Positions 6,549 to 14,282 of a DNA stretch of 14,918 bases are shown here, one piece after another. This DNA comes from Actinomycetota bacterium. GTDB lineage: Bacteria; Actinomycetota; Nitriliruptoria; Nitriliruptorales; JAHWKO01. The stretch covers positions 1-14,918 of the forward strand of contig JAHWKO010000056.1 of NCBI GenBank assembly GCA_019347855.1, written 5' to 3'. The notes beneath the pieces were generated by a model. That model was given only the letters and a program-made list of their open reading frames with translations. It had not been told where the DNA came from and did no database searches. The translations under genes and the position numbers were made by a program. How positions within the stretch are numbered: position 1 is the first letter of the stretch; each line of letters opens with the position of its first letter.

Positions 6549-7313
6549 CTAGCGGGCGGCCCCGCCGGCCCCGGGGTGCGGGTCGAGGGCGTCGAGGGCA
6601 CCGGGCCGCGTGTACAGGGCCACGGCCACGGCGGTGGCGAGGTTCAGGCTCGACACGCGCTCCCGCATCGGGATGCGCACCACGAGGTCCGCGGCGTGCC
6701 GCAGCGCAGCGGTGATCCCGCGACGCTCCGTACCGAAGGCGAGCACGGCGTCCGCGGGGAGTGCGACCGCGCCCAGCGCGACGCCGCCCTCGTCGAACGC
6801 CACGAGCGGCCGCTCCGTGGTCGGCAGCTCCGACCGGCTCGCCACGGGTAGCGCGAACTGCAGCCCCGCGCCGCCCCGCAGCGCTGCGGGACCCCACGGG
6901 TCGACGCCACCGATCGTCAGCACGCCGCCCGCGCCAGCCGCCGCCGCGACCCGGACCACCGCCCCGGCGTTGCCGGCGTGGGTCGGCCGCTCGAGCAGCA
7001 CCACGTGGCCGGGAGCCACGAGGGCCGCCTCGAGCTGGCCAGGTGGGCGACGCGCCAACGCGACCACCGGCACCGGGGGGACGGCCGGCAGCAACCGGTC
7101 GAACGTGTCCGCGTCGGCCGTGGTCAGTGGGATCGCGTCGAGCTCCGGCGGCAGCTCCTCGTCCTCGGTGCCCTCGAGGGCCACCACCTCCTCGAGGACG
7201 GCGCCGAACCGGACCGCGTGCTTGATGGGGTGGTACCCCTCGAGGACCGCCCGGTCGTCACCCTGACGCGCCGCCACGAACCGCCGGACCAGGTCGTGCT
7301 CCGGGCTCGCCAC
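6549..7313 (-). CDS. TrmH/SpoU-family RNA 2'-O-methyltransferase (254 aa)
   Basis: This is predicted to transfer a methyl group from SAM to a ribose 2'-OH in rRNA or tRNA, using the trefoil-knot SPOUT fold as a dimer. I chose the GTG at 7313 because GAGGAG precedes it at about 7 bases. Residues 1-100 form a substrate-binding part starting VASPEHDLVRRFVAARQG, with YHPIKHAVRFGAVLEE at 27-42. All three SpoU motifs are present: NAGAVVR (N115, R121), FGTERRGI (E196 in the SAM-site loop) and IPMRERVSSLNLATAVAVALY (S222, N224). The length is normal for the family. The exact RNA target cannot be told, so no symbol is given. It diverges from fxsA across 61 bases. It is followed after 18 bases by the TPP riboswitch and symporter and may share their transcript. 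Confidence 0.9.
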   Translation of the reverse strand: MASPEHDLVRRFVAARQGDDRAVLEGYHPIKHAVRFGAVLEEVVALEGTEDEELPPELDAIPLTTADADTFDRLLPAVPPVPVVALARRPPGQLEAALVAPGHVVLLERPTHAGNAGAVVRVAAAAGAGGVLTIGGVDPWGPAALRGGAGLQFALPVASRSELPTTERPLVAFDEGGVALGAVALPADAVLAFGTERRGITAALRHAADLVVRIPMRERVSSLNLATAVAVALYTRPGALDALDPHPGAGGAAR

Positions 7314-7362
7314 CGTCGTCTCCTCGGTCGGGTCGGACCGCGCCCCGGACGGTAGGCGGCCG

Positions 7363-7368
7363 TAGGCT
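7363..7368 (+). promoter_or_regulatory. Possible -10 element for a leaderless fxsA transcript
   Basis: TAGGCT ends six bases before the fxsA GTG at 7375, and no Shine-Dalgarno is seen in that gap. In actinobacteria a TAnnnT box six to seven bases ahead of a start codon commonly marks a transcript that begins at the start codon. No good -35 hexamer was seen. Confidence 0.35.
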
Positions 7369-7374
7369 CGTGCC

Positions 7375-7881
7375 GTGCTCCCCTTGCTGCTGCTCGCCTT
7401 CATCGCCGTCCCCATCATCGAGCTCGCCGTCATCCTGCAGGTGGGCTCGTACCTCGGGGCCTGGCCGACGATCGTGATCCTGGTCGCCGACAGCGTGGCT
7501 GGGGCCGTCCTGGTGCGGCGCGAGGGCCGCCGCGCGTGGGAGGCGTTCCGAACCGCTCTGTCCGAGGCTCGGTGGCCGGGCGACGAGGTGACGCAGGGCG
7601 CGCTCGTCCTGATCGGCGGCGCGCTGCTCCTGACGCCGGGGTTCGTCACCGACGTCGTCGGGCTGCTGGCGGTCATCCCGCCGACCCGGACGTTGGCGTC
7701 GCGGCTGATCCGCCGCCGGCTGACGCCCGAACCGTTCCGTGGTCGCGGTCCCGCCGAGCGACCCGGGGACACGATCGACGTCGAGGTCGTGTCGATCGAC
7801 CGTCAGGATCACGACGAGCGCGACCCTCCGGAGGACCAGAGGAGTGGTCCGGAGGGGCTACCCGGAGATGATCCGCTTTAG
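7375..7881 (+). CDS. fxsA: FxsA family membrane protein (168 aa)
   Basis: This is a small polytopic inner-membrane protein. E. coli FxsA is known for relieving exclusion of phage T7 by the F plasmid protein PifA when overproduced; its cellular role is otherwise unclear. The sequence shows the family core: LLLLAFIAVPIIELAVILQVGSYLG split over the first membrane segment, WPTIVILVADSVAGAVLVRREG, then GALVLIGGALLLTPGFVTDVVGLLAVIPPTR. The TPGFxTD motif is the family hallmark. Residues from about 118 on form a charged, polar cytoplasmic tail (DTIDVEVVSIDRQDHDERD) that differs from the E. coli type. The GTG at 7375 is the only start giving a normal N terminus. It has no clear ribosome binding site, consistent with leaderless translation. 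The next gene starts 115 bases downstream on the same strand. Confidence 0.88.
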   Translation: MLPLLLLAFIAVPIIELAVILQVGSYLGAWPTIVILVADSVAGAVLVRREGRRAWEAFRTALSEARWPGDEVTQGALVLIGGALLLTPGFVTDVVGLLAVIPPTRTLASRLIRRRLTPEPFRGRGPAERPGDTIDVEVVSIDRQDHDERDPPEDQRSGPEGLPGDDPL

Positions 7882-7930
7882 CCGGACGCCGCGGCCGCCG
7901 AAGCCATAGTGTCCACGAGGTGGATCGCGC

Positions 7931-7946
7931 GACGCCGGATGGCGTC
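7931..7946 (+). other. Perfect 6-bp hairpin, fxsA to Fn3-gene gap
   Basis: GACGCC-GGAT-GGCGTC forms a six-base-pair stem with a tetraloop, 49 bases after the fxsA stop. There is no T-rich tract after it. It may be a weak terminator of fxsA or a leader structure. Confidence 0.4.
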
Positions 7947-7957
7947 CGCGTGACGTT

Positions 7958-7978
7958 GCGGGGATACTGATCCCCCGC
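7958..7978 (+). other. Second hairpin just upstream of the Fn3 gene
   Basis: GCGGGGAT-ACTG-ATCCCCCGC forms an eight-pair stem with one bulged C and a tetraloop, ending 18 bases before the ATG at 7997. The loop side contains GATACT, which could serve as a -10 box (7963-7968); if so, the symmetry would be an operator overlapping the promoter. Otherwise it is a leader hairpin or a terminator without a U-tract. Confidence 0.4.
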
Positions 7979-7996
7979 TCCGCGCTGGGTGGAGAG

Positions 7997-10900
7997 ATGG
8001 GAACAACGAGGGGGCGCCCGACGGTGGCCCGGTCCGTGATCGTCGTACTGATGGTCGCGTTGATCGGCGCCGTGCTGCCGCGGCATGCCACCGCCGCGGG
8101 TCCCACCTGGTACCGCACGGCGGCGGACGCGGGCGTCGCTTCCTACCGGGCGCTCGCCACCTCGTCCTCGACGTCGTCGTTCTCGACCGTGGTCGAGCAC
8201 GGCGGTCGCACCGGGACCTTCCGGTTCTCGCCTGGCTCGACCGTCAGCACCACCACGTCGGGGCCCGGCCAATCGCCGTCTGGGGTGGGGTGGGCGACCC
8301 CGCGCACGCTCGACGGTTCGATCGCAGGCGGCACCTGGACCTTCGGCGCCACGGTCGACACCAGCGTGGCGACGGGCAGCGCGACGGGGCGCCTGATGGT
8401 GGCGGTGTACGCCGTGGGCGGAGCCGGCTCGCAGCTGCTGGCCGTGGTCCAGGACAGCCGCAACGTGCTGGCCTCGAACGGGACACGCACGATCGAGCTC
8501 GCCGCGGATCTGCCGCGCATCGACCTGGCCGGCCGCCACCTCGCCACCGAGTGGTACCTGATCATCAGCTCGAACGACGCCGCGTCGACAGCAACGACGA
8601 GCCTGCGTCAGGGCACCTCATCGGACCACGTGACGGCGCCCAACGGGATCACGCCCCCGGCGCTGGCCGCCCCCACGAACCTCCAGGTCACCGGGACCGG
8701 GGACAACCGCATCTCCGTGGCGTGGTCGGCGTCGACCGACAGCCGCGTGACCGGGTACGTGGTCCGTCGCGCGACGTCCTCGTCAGGTCCGTGGGTCGAG
8801 GTCGCGACCGTCGGAGGGACCTCGTTCACCGACACCGGCCTGAACAACGGCACCCGCTACTACCACACCGTGGTGGCCCGGGATGCCGGGGGTGCGAGAT
8901 CCAGTCCGTCGAACGCGACCAGCGCGGTGCCGGCGGACACCTCGTCGCCGACCTCCCCAGGTGATCCGGTGGTGGTCCCGAACGGCTCCGGGCGCCTGGA
9001 CGTCACCTGGCCGGCATCCCCAACGGGGGACGTCGTCGCGTACGAGGTCCAGCGCGCTGGATCGTCGACGGGTCCGTTCGCCGCGCTGACGCGGGTCGGC
9101 GGCACGTCGTTCTCGAACACCGGACTGCCTGCCGCGTCGACCTGGCACTACCGGATCGTCGCGATCGACGATGACGGCCTGCGCTCGGCTCCGACCTCGT
9201 CGAGCGCCGGCACGGTCGCGCCGTCCCCGCCGAGCGGCCTGCGCGTCGCGGGGGTGGCGTCAGGCGCGGTGGCGTTGGCTTGGAACGGGACCGACGAGCC
9301 GGTGATCGGCTACGTGATCGAACGCGCGACGTCGTCTGGGGGGCCGTTCTCCCAGGTCGCGGGCCCGGTAGGCGGGACCTCGTTCACCGATGGCGGGCTC
9401 GTCAACGGCACCCGGTACTGGTACCGGATCCGCGCGGTCGATTCAGCTGGCGCCCGGTCCTCGCCGAGCGGGACCGTGAGCGCGGTCCCCGTCGACACCG
9501 GTCGCCCGGCGCCTCCGACGTTCCTGGTCAAGGAGCCGCTCGGCGACCGCGTTCGGTTCTCCTGGGGCCGGAGCCCCTCGTCGGGCGTGGTTGGCTACCG
9601 GGTGCTGCGGTCGACCAGCCCGGGCGGCCCCTACAGCGACCGCTCGGGGCTGACGAACAGCACGAGCTTCGTGGACGGTCCCCTGGCCGTCGCGGTGCCC
9701 TACTACTACGTCGTCGTGGCCGAGGACGCCGGCGGCAACCGGTCGATCCCCTCGACCGAGGAGCGCTACACGGTGCCACCCAGCGCCCCGACGAACCTGC
9801 GGGCGCGGGACATCACCGAGACGGGGGTCACGCTGACGTGGGACGGCACCTCCCAACCGATCGACGGGTGGGTGGTGTCACGACGTCTGGCCGGCGGTCG
9901 GTACTCGGTCGTGGGCCGGACGACGAGCCCGACCTTCCAGGACGGCGGGTTGGAGCTCGGTCGGACCTACACGTTCATCGTCCAGGCCGAGGCGTCGGAC
10001 GGCACGCTGTCGCCACCCTCGAACGAGGTGGTGGTGGTCCCCCGGGACGGACCACCCACCGCCCCGACGGGGGTGCAGGTCGCTGACACGGGCGCCGGCG
10101 GTCAGCTGCGGGTGCTGTGGGCCGCCAACCCCGAACCCGACGTCGTGACCTACCGCGTCGAGCGTGCGTCGGGATCAGGAGGCTGGGCCCTCATCGCGAC
10201 GTTGGGGACGACCTCGTACCTGGACGGGGGCCTCAGCAACGGCACCACCTACCGCTACCGCGTGGTCGCCGTGGACCGGGTCGGCAACGCCTCTGCGCCG
10301 TCCGCCGAGGCCTCGGGCGTACCGTCGGACCGGACGGCACCGCCACCGCCGTCGGGGATCCTGGTGCGGTCGTGGCCGACCTACCTCGACGTCGTGTGGA
10401 GCCAGTCCCTGGGCGCGTCGGGGTACCGCGTCTACCGGGCGACCTCTCCGTCGGGTCCCTACACGCCGGTGTCGGGCGTCCTGACGAACCGGACCTTCCG
10501 CGACACCGACGTCATCAGCGGGACGACGTACTACTACGTCGTACACGCGTTGGACCCTGCGGGCAACGACTCCGGTCCCTCCCAGGCCGCCGCCGCGACC
10601 TTCACGGGCACCACCGGGGTGATCGGCGGGACCCCCGGCGGGCCCGACGGCGGCGGGCAGCCGACCAGCGGGCCGACGCCGGGGGGCGGCACGATCCCGG
10701 GCTTCTCGTCGGGGCCGGTGGCCGGGGGGCCGACCGAGGGACCCACCGGTGTCCCCGGGTTCGGGACCGGACTCGACCCGGGCACGGTCGGAGGTGGTGG
10801 GGACGGAGCCGGCGACCCCGGCGACGGACCGACCCCGCTCGCGATCGGAGAGATCCCGCCCCAGGCCATCGCCCCGGACCAGCCGGGGCTGCCCCCGGGC

Positions 10901-11140
10901 AGCTCCGCGGACGACGCCTTGGCGCAGGGTGACCTCGGTGGCACGATCGCCCGGTCTGCGGAGGAGGTCGCAGAGAACGTCGGCCAGGTCGTCCGGGTCT
11001 TCCGGATCCCCCTGCTACTGCTCGTTCTCTTGCTGATCTACCTGGTGGCCCAGGGACGGCTGGGCCGCGAGCCTGCCCCGGCAGAGGGCGACGTCGTGGA
11101 GACAGGAGGTGACGAGGACGATGTCGAGTACCTCCTCTGA
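7997..11140 (+). CDS. Secreted, membrane-anchored protein with seven fibronectin type III domains (1047 aa)
   Basis: This is probably an extracellular adhesin, sensor or scaffold anchored in the cytoplasmic membrane. Residues 1-34 are a signal peptide (VARSVIVVLMVALIGAVLP, then ATAA for cleavage). Residues about 35-220 form a beta-rich Ser/Thr-rich domain I do not recognise. Seven Fn3 domains follow, starting near residues 225, 321, 411, 506, 597, 689 and 784. They carry the usual Trp, the GYxVxR strand and the YYYxVxAxDxAGNxS strand, and a recurrent SxSGPY turn. A Gly/Pro-rich spacer runs from about 873 to 985, then an amphipathic stretch and one membrane helix at about 1004-1020 (IPLLLLVLLLIYLVAQ). 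An acidic cytoplasmic tail ends the protein (ETGGDEDDVEYLL). GGAG is only two bases before the ATG, so GTG at 8024 is a possible alternative start. The 3' end overlaps the diguanylate cyclase gene by 20 bases. No catalytic domain is visible. Confidence 0.9.
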   Translation: MGTTRGRPTVARSVIVVLMVALIGAVLPRHATAAGPTWYRTAADAGVASYRALATSSSTSSFSTVVEHGGRTGTFRFSPGSTVSTTTSGPGQSPSGVGWATPRTLDGSIAGGTWTFGATVDTSVATGSATGRLMVAVYAVGGAGSQLLAVVQDSRNVLASNGTRTIELAADLPRIDLAGRHLATEWYLIISSNDAASTATTSLRQGTSSDHVTAPNGITPPALAAPTNLQVTGTGDNRISVAWSASTDSRVTGYVVRRATSSSGPWVEVATVGGTSFTDTGLNNGTRYYHTVVARDAGGARSSPSNATSAVPADTSSPTSPGDPVVVPNGSGRLDVTWPASPTGDVVAYEVQRAGSSTGPFAALTRVGGTSFSNTGLPAASTWHYRIVAIDDDGLRSAPTSSSAGTVAPSPPSGLRVAGVASGAVALAWNGTDEPVIGYVIERATSSGGPFSQVAGPVGGTSFTDGGLVNGTRYWYRIRAVDSAGARSSPSGTVSAVPVDTGRPAPPTFLVKEPLGDRVRFSWGRSPSSGVVGYRVLRSTSPGGPYSDRSGLTNSTSFVDGPLAVAVPYYYVVVAEDAGGNRSIPSTEERYTVPPSAPTNLRARDITETGVTLTWDGTSQPIDGWVVSRRLAGGRYSVVGRTTSPTFQDGGLELGRTYTFIVQAEASDGTLSPPSNEVVVVPRDGPPTAPTGVQVADTGAGGQLRVLWAANPEPDVVTYRVERASGSGGWALIATLGTTSYLDGGLSNGTTYRYRVVAVDRVGNASAPSAEASGVPSDRTAPPPPSGILVRSWPTYLDVVWSQSLGASGYRVYRATSPSGPYTPVSGVLTNRTFRDTDVISGTTYYYVVHALDPAGNDSGPSQAAAATFTGTTGVIGGTPGGPDGGGQPTSGPTPGGGTIPGFSSGPVAGGPTEGPTGVPGFGTGLDPGTVGGGGDGAGDPGDGPTPLAIGEIPPQAIAPDQPGLPPGSSADDALAQGDLGGTIARSAEEVAENVGQVVRVFRIPLLLLVLLLIYLVAQGRLGREPAPAEGDVVETGGDEDDVEYLL
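11104..11109 (+). promoter_or_regulatory. Ribosome binding site for the diguanylate cyclase, inside the Fn3 gene
   Basis: AGGAGG lies 11 bases before ATG 11121, with a second GAGG at 11114-11117. It is part of the codons for the acidic tail of the Fn3 protein, so translation of that tail should open the site and couple the two genes. The GTG at 11109 overlaps this element and is not a likely start. Confidence 0.6.
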
Positions 11141-12869
11141 CCTCACCCTCCTCGGAGCGCGCCTGCGTGTCATGACGATCGCGCGGATCGTCCTGGTCGG
11201 TGCGTTGCTGGCCGCCCTGGCTCCCGTCTACCGGTACGCGCTGGACGGCACCTCGCTACTGGTCGCCGCGAGCCTCGGGTACCTCGTGCTGAACGGCCTG
11301 GCGCTGCTGGTCCTCCGCCGGAGCTCGGGTCCCGCGGGGTGGCTGCTGGACCTGTCGCTCGTGGCGGACGCGGCGTGGGCCGGGGCCGTCCTGTACGTCA
11401 CCGGGGGGACGACCAGCGGGTTCATCTTCCTGCTCTACCTGCAGCTCGTCGCCGCGACCGTGCTGTTCTCGTGGCGGTCCGGGGTGAAGCTCGCGATCCT
11501 CCACACGATCGCGATCCTCGCCGTCTTCTACGGGCAGGCGGTGGGGTTCGCGACCGAGGCGGCACAGAACCAGGTCACCTTCGGGTTCTTCAACATCCGC
11601 CTCGACCCGGCGCTCGGGGACTCCGGCCGGATCGCCAGCCAGGTGGTGCGCGTGCAGGCCATCCTGGCGGTGGTCACCGTCTGGATCATCACTGGCGCGA
11701 CGGCGTTCTTCTCGAACGTGAACGAACGCGCGCTGCGCCGCTCGAACCAGGAGCTCGCGCTGCTCCGCGAACTCTCGGTGCAACTGGAGGCCACGCTCGA
11801 CCTGGGCGAGATCTGCGAGGCGATCGCCAACGGGGTCGTCGAGGAGCTGAAGCACGACCGTGCGGTGGTGTGGATGGCGCAGGGCGGCTCGGAGCTGGTG
11901 CCCGCGGGAGCCGCGGGCTTCGACGACGACCAGCTCGACCGGCTCTCCGAGCTACGGCTCGTGGTCGGGCCCGGGCCGCTACACCGAGCGGTCGAGACCC
12001 GTCGCCCCGTGCTCGTCGCGCGCGAGCACGCCCGCCCTGCCGCGTTGGCCGACACCTTCGAGATCGACAGCCCGCTGATCATCGTCCCCCTCCAGACCGA
12101 GGGTCGGATCCTCGGGCTGCTCACCGTCGAGGTCGCCGCTGCTCTGGGGCGTGCCCCCCGGGTGAAGGGCAGGGACCTGCGCATCCTGTCGACCCTGTCG
12201 ACCGAGGCGTCGCTGGCGCTCGACAACGCCCGTCTGCACGCCGAGCTGAGGGACCTATCGATCACCGACGCGCTCACCGGCGTCTACAACCACCGCCATT
12301 TCCAGCAGCGCCTGCAGGAGGAGCTCGATCGCAGCGCGCGGCTGTCCACGTTGCGGATGCCGCGACCGGTCAGTCTGATCCTGATGGACGTCGACCACTT
12401 CAAGAAGATCAACGACCGTTTCGGTCACCCGGCCGGCGACGACCTGTTGCGTGCCTTGACCCGGCTGGTACAGCGGGTGCTGCGGTCCTCGGACGTGGTG
12501 TGCCGGTACGGCGGTGAGGAGTTCGCGATCATCCTGCCGGAGACGCCGTCCGACGCCGCGACCCAGGTGGGCGAGCGGCTCCGGGCGGCGATCGAGCTCT
12601 CGAGCTTCGCCGCCTCGGACGCGCGTTACCTGGGGCAGGTCACCGCCTCGTTCGGGATCGCCAGCTTCGAGCGGGGCGTGCCCAACCGGGGCGAGCTGAT
12701 CCGGGAGGCCGACGAGGCGCTGTACGCGGCGAAGGCCGGGGGGCGGAACCTCGCGCTGCACGCCGCCGACGCGCACCGGTCGCAGGGCACGACGTCCGAC
12801 CGCCTGGGGCCGGAGGTCCCGGACAGCTTCGAGCGTGTGGAGCCCTCGGGGACACGTCCATCAGGTTGA
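11121..12869 (+). CDS. Membrane GAF-GGDEF diguanylate cyclase (582 aa)
   Basis: This is predicted to make cyclic di-GMP from two GTP. The N terminus has six membrane segments (starts near residues 20, 44, 70, 96, 118 and 176), with a longer loop before the last. A signalling helix follows (about 199-226, NERALRRSNQELALLRELSVQL), then a GAF domain (about 227-375) and a GGDEF domain (about 379-552). In the GGDEF domain, ITDALTGVYNHRHF and LMDVDHFKKINDRFGHPAGDD are intact. The active site RYGGEEF has its GGEEF at 464-468, so an active enzyme is expected. RSSD at 455-458, five residues before GGEEF, is the inhibitory I-site for product feedback. There is no EAL or HD-GYP domain. It overlaps the Fn3 gene by 20 bases. 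The last 30 or so residues are polar and look disordered. Confidence 0.93.
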   Translation: MSSTSSDLTLLGARLRVMTIARIVLVGALLAALAPVYRYALDGTSLLVAASLGYLVLNGLALLVLRRSSGPAGWLLDLSLVADAAWAGAVLYVTGGTTSGFIFLLYLQLVAATVLFSWRSGVKLAILHTIAILAVFYGQAVGFATEAAQNQVTFGFFNIRLDPALGDSGRIASQVVRVQAILAVVTVWIITGATAFFSNVNERALRRSNQELALLRELSVQLEATLDLGEICEAIANGVVEELKHDRAVVWMAQGGSELVPAGAAGFDDDQLDRLSELRLVVGPGPLHRAVETRRPVLVAREHARPAALADTFEIDSPLIIVPLQTEGRILGLLTVEVAAALGRAPRVKGRDLRILSTLSTEASLALDNARLHAELRDLSITDALTGVYNHRHFQQRLQEELDRSARLSTLRMPRPVSLILMDVDHFKKINDRFGHPAGDDLLRALTRLVQRVLRSSDVVCRYGGEEFAIILPETPSDAATQVGERLRAAIELSSFAASDARYLGQVTASFGIASFERGVPNRGELIREADEALYAAKAGGRNLALHAADAHRSQGTTSDRLGPEVPDSFERVEPSGTRPSG

Positions 12870-12901
12870 GCTTCGGTTCGGGACGCGTTCCGGCCCACTG
12901 C

Positions 12902-12907
12902 TAGCGT
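12902..12907 (+). promoter_or_regulatory. Possible -10 element of ccr
   Basis: TAGCGT fits TAnnnT and would start transcription near 12914, about 25 bases before the TTG start, leaving room for AGGAGG at 12925-12930. TTCGGG at 12877-12882 is a weak -35 with a 19-base spacer. The 69-base gap after the diguanylate cyclase gene is otherwise plain, so ccr probably has its own promoter. Confidence 0.35.
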
Positions 12908-12938
12908 CGGGGCATCCCCCGACCAGGAGGCCCCGACC

Positions 12939-14279
12939 TTGTCGATCGACGCCATCCGTGACGCCGTGCTGAACGATGCCTCGGGCGACGAGATCGCCGC
13001 GCTCGAGCTACCCGAGAGCATGCGTGCTGCCGTGGTCCGCAAGGACGAGCACGACATGTTCGAGGGGGTGGACACCCAGGACAAGGATCCACGCAAGAGC
13101 CTCCACGTCGACGAGGTAGCGATCCCCCCGCTCGGCCCGAACGAGGTGTTGATCGCCCCGATGGCGTCGGCTCTCAACTACAACACGGTGTGGACCTCGA
13201 TCTTCGAGCCGCTCCCGACGTTCAAGTTCCTCGAGCGGTTCGCCCGCGAGGGCGAGCTCGGGGCGCGCCACGACCTCGACTACCACATCGTGGGATCCGA
13301 CGCGTCCGGGGTCGTGCTGAGGACCGGCCCCGGGGTCACCCGCTGGAAGCCCGGCGACCGGGTCGTCGTCCACTGCAACTACGTCGACCTCGAAGCGCCG
13401 CAGGGTCATGAGGACTCGATGCTCGACCCGAGCCAGCGCATCTGGGGCTTCGAGTCGAACTTCGGTGGGATGGCCGAGATCTCGATGGTCAAGGCCAACC
13501 AGCTGATCCCGATGCCCACCCACCTCACGTGGGAGGAGGCCGCCTCGCTCGGCCTGGTGATGGCGACCGCCTACCGCATGCTCGTCGGTGAGAACGAGGC
13601 CCGCATGAAGCAGGGCGACAAGGTCCTCGTCTGGGGCGCCACTGGTGGGCTCGGCGGGTTCGCGACCCAGTTCGTCCTGAACGGTGGCGGCATCCCCGTC
13701 TGCGTCGTGTCCAGCCAGGAGAAGGTCGAGCTCCTCGAGGACGTCGGAGTGGAAGCGATCATCGATCGCAAGGCCGAGGACTACGGGTTCTGGACGGAGG
13801 ACGGCGAGCAGGACTACAGCGAGTTCCGCCGGTTCGGCGGGAAGATCCGCGACCTGATCGGTGACGATGTCGACATCGTGTTCGAGCACGTGGGACGGGC
13901 GACCTTCGCGGCCAGCGTGTTCGTCGTGAAGCGCGGCGGCGTGGTGGTGACCTGTGCCTCCACGACCGGCTACGAGCACGTGTACGACAACCGCTACCTC
14001 TGGATGAACCTCAAGCGGATCCTGGGCAGCCACTTCGCCAACTACACCGAGGCATGGGCGGCCACGAAGCTCGTGGACCGGGCGATGATCCACCCGATCC
14101 TGTCGAAGACGTTCCCGCTCGACGAGGCTGCCGAGGGTGCCTACGAGATGCACCACAACCTCCACGCCGGGAAGATCGGTGTCCTGGTCAACGCGCCCGA
14201 GGAGGGCCTCGGCGTCCAGGACCACGAGAAGCGCGAGGAGCACGCCGAGATGATCGACCTCTACAAGCGCTTCAGCTGA
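12939..14279 (+). CDS. ccr: Crotonyl-CoA carboxylase/reductase (446 aa)
   Basis: This enzyme reductively carboxylates crotonyl-CoA to (2S)-ethylmalonyl-CoA with NADPH and CO2. It is the committed step of the ethylmalonyl-CoA pathway and a source of ethylmalonyl units for polyketides. The TTG start at 12939 follows AGGAGG at eight bases. It belongs to the zinc-independent medium-chain reductase superfamily. The catalytic domain shows ALNYNTVWTSIFEPL, HIVGSDASGVV and WGFESNFGGMAE. The NADPH-binding fold has VWGATGGLGGFATQFVLNGG (231-250), and EHVGRATFAASVFVVKRGG and GSHFANY follow. The F171-E172 pair and H365 match the CO2-binding residues reported for the Kitasatospora enzyme (F170, E171, H365), and N82 fits its N81. 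These separate true Ccr from plain enoyl reductases. The length is normal. No ethylmalonyl-CoA mutase or epimerase gene lies in the window. Confidence 0.95.
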   Translation: MSIDAIRDAVLNDASGDEIAALELPESMRAAVVRKDEHDMFEGVDTQDKDPRKSLHVDEVAIPPLGPNEVLIAPMASALNYNTVWTSIFEPLPTFKFLERFAREGELGARHDLDYHIVGSDASGVVLRTGPGVTRWKPGDRVVVHCNYVDLEAPQGHEDSMLDPSQRIWGFESNFGGMAEISMVKANQLIPMPTHLTWEEAASLGLVMATAYRMLVGENEARMKQGDKVLVWGATGGLGGFATQFVLNGGGIPVCVVSSQEKVELLEDVGVEAIIDRKAEDYGFWTEDGEQDYSEFRRFGGKIRDLIGDDVDIVFEHVGRATFAASVFVVKRGGVVVTCASTTGYEHVYDNRYLWMNLKRILGSHFANYTEAWAATKLVDRAMIHPILSKTFPLDEAAEGAYEMHHNLHAGKIGVLVNAPEEGLGVQDHEKREEHAEMIDLYKRFS

Positions 14280-14282
14280 CCT

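Noticed and set aside
7825..7855. CCTCC/GGAGG plus GGACC/GGTCC bulged hairpin as fxsA terminator
   Set aside because: It lies inside the fxsA coding region, before the stop, with no T-tract; probably a chance product of repeated charged codons.
7882..7996. c-di-GMP riboswitch (GEMM) ahead of the Fn3-cyclase operon
   Set aside because: Checked because of the downstream cyclase, but the conserved GEMM core sequences are absent.
11109..11120. GTG at 11109 as diguanylate cyclase start
   Set aside because: It overlaps the AGGAGG that would serve as its own ribosome binding site; ATG 11121 is correctly placed.
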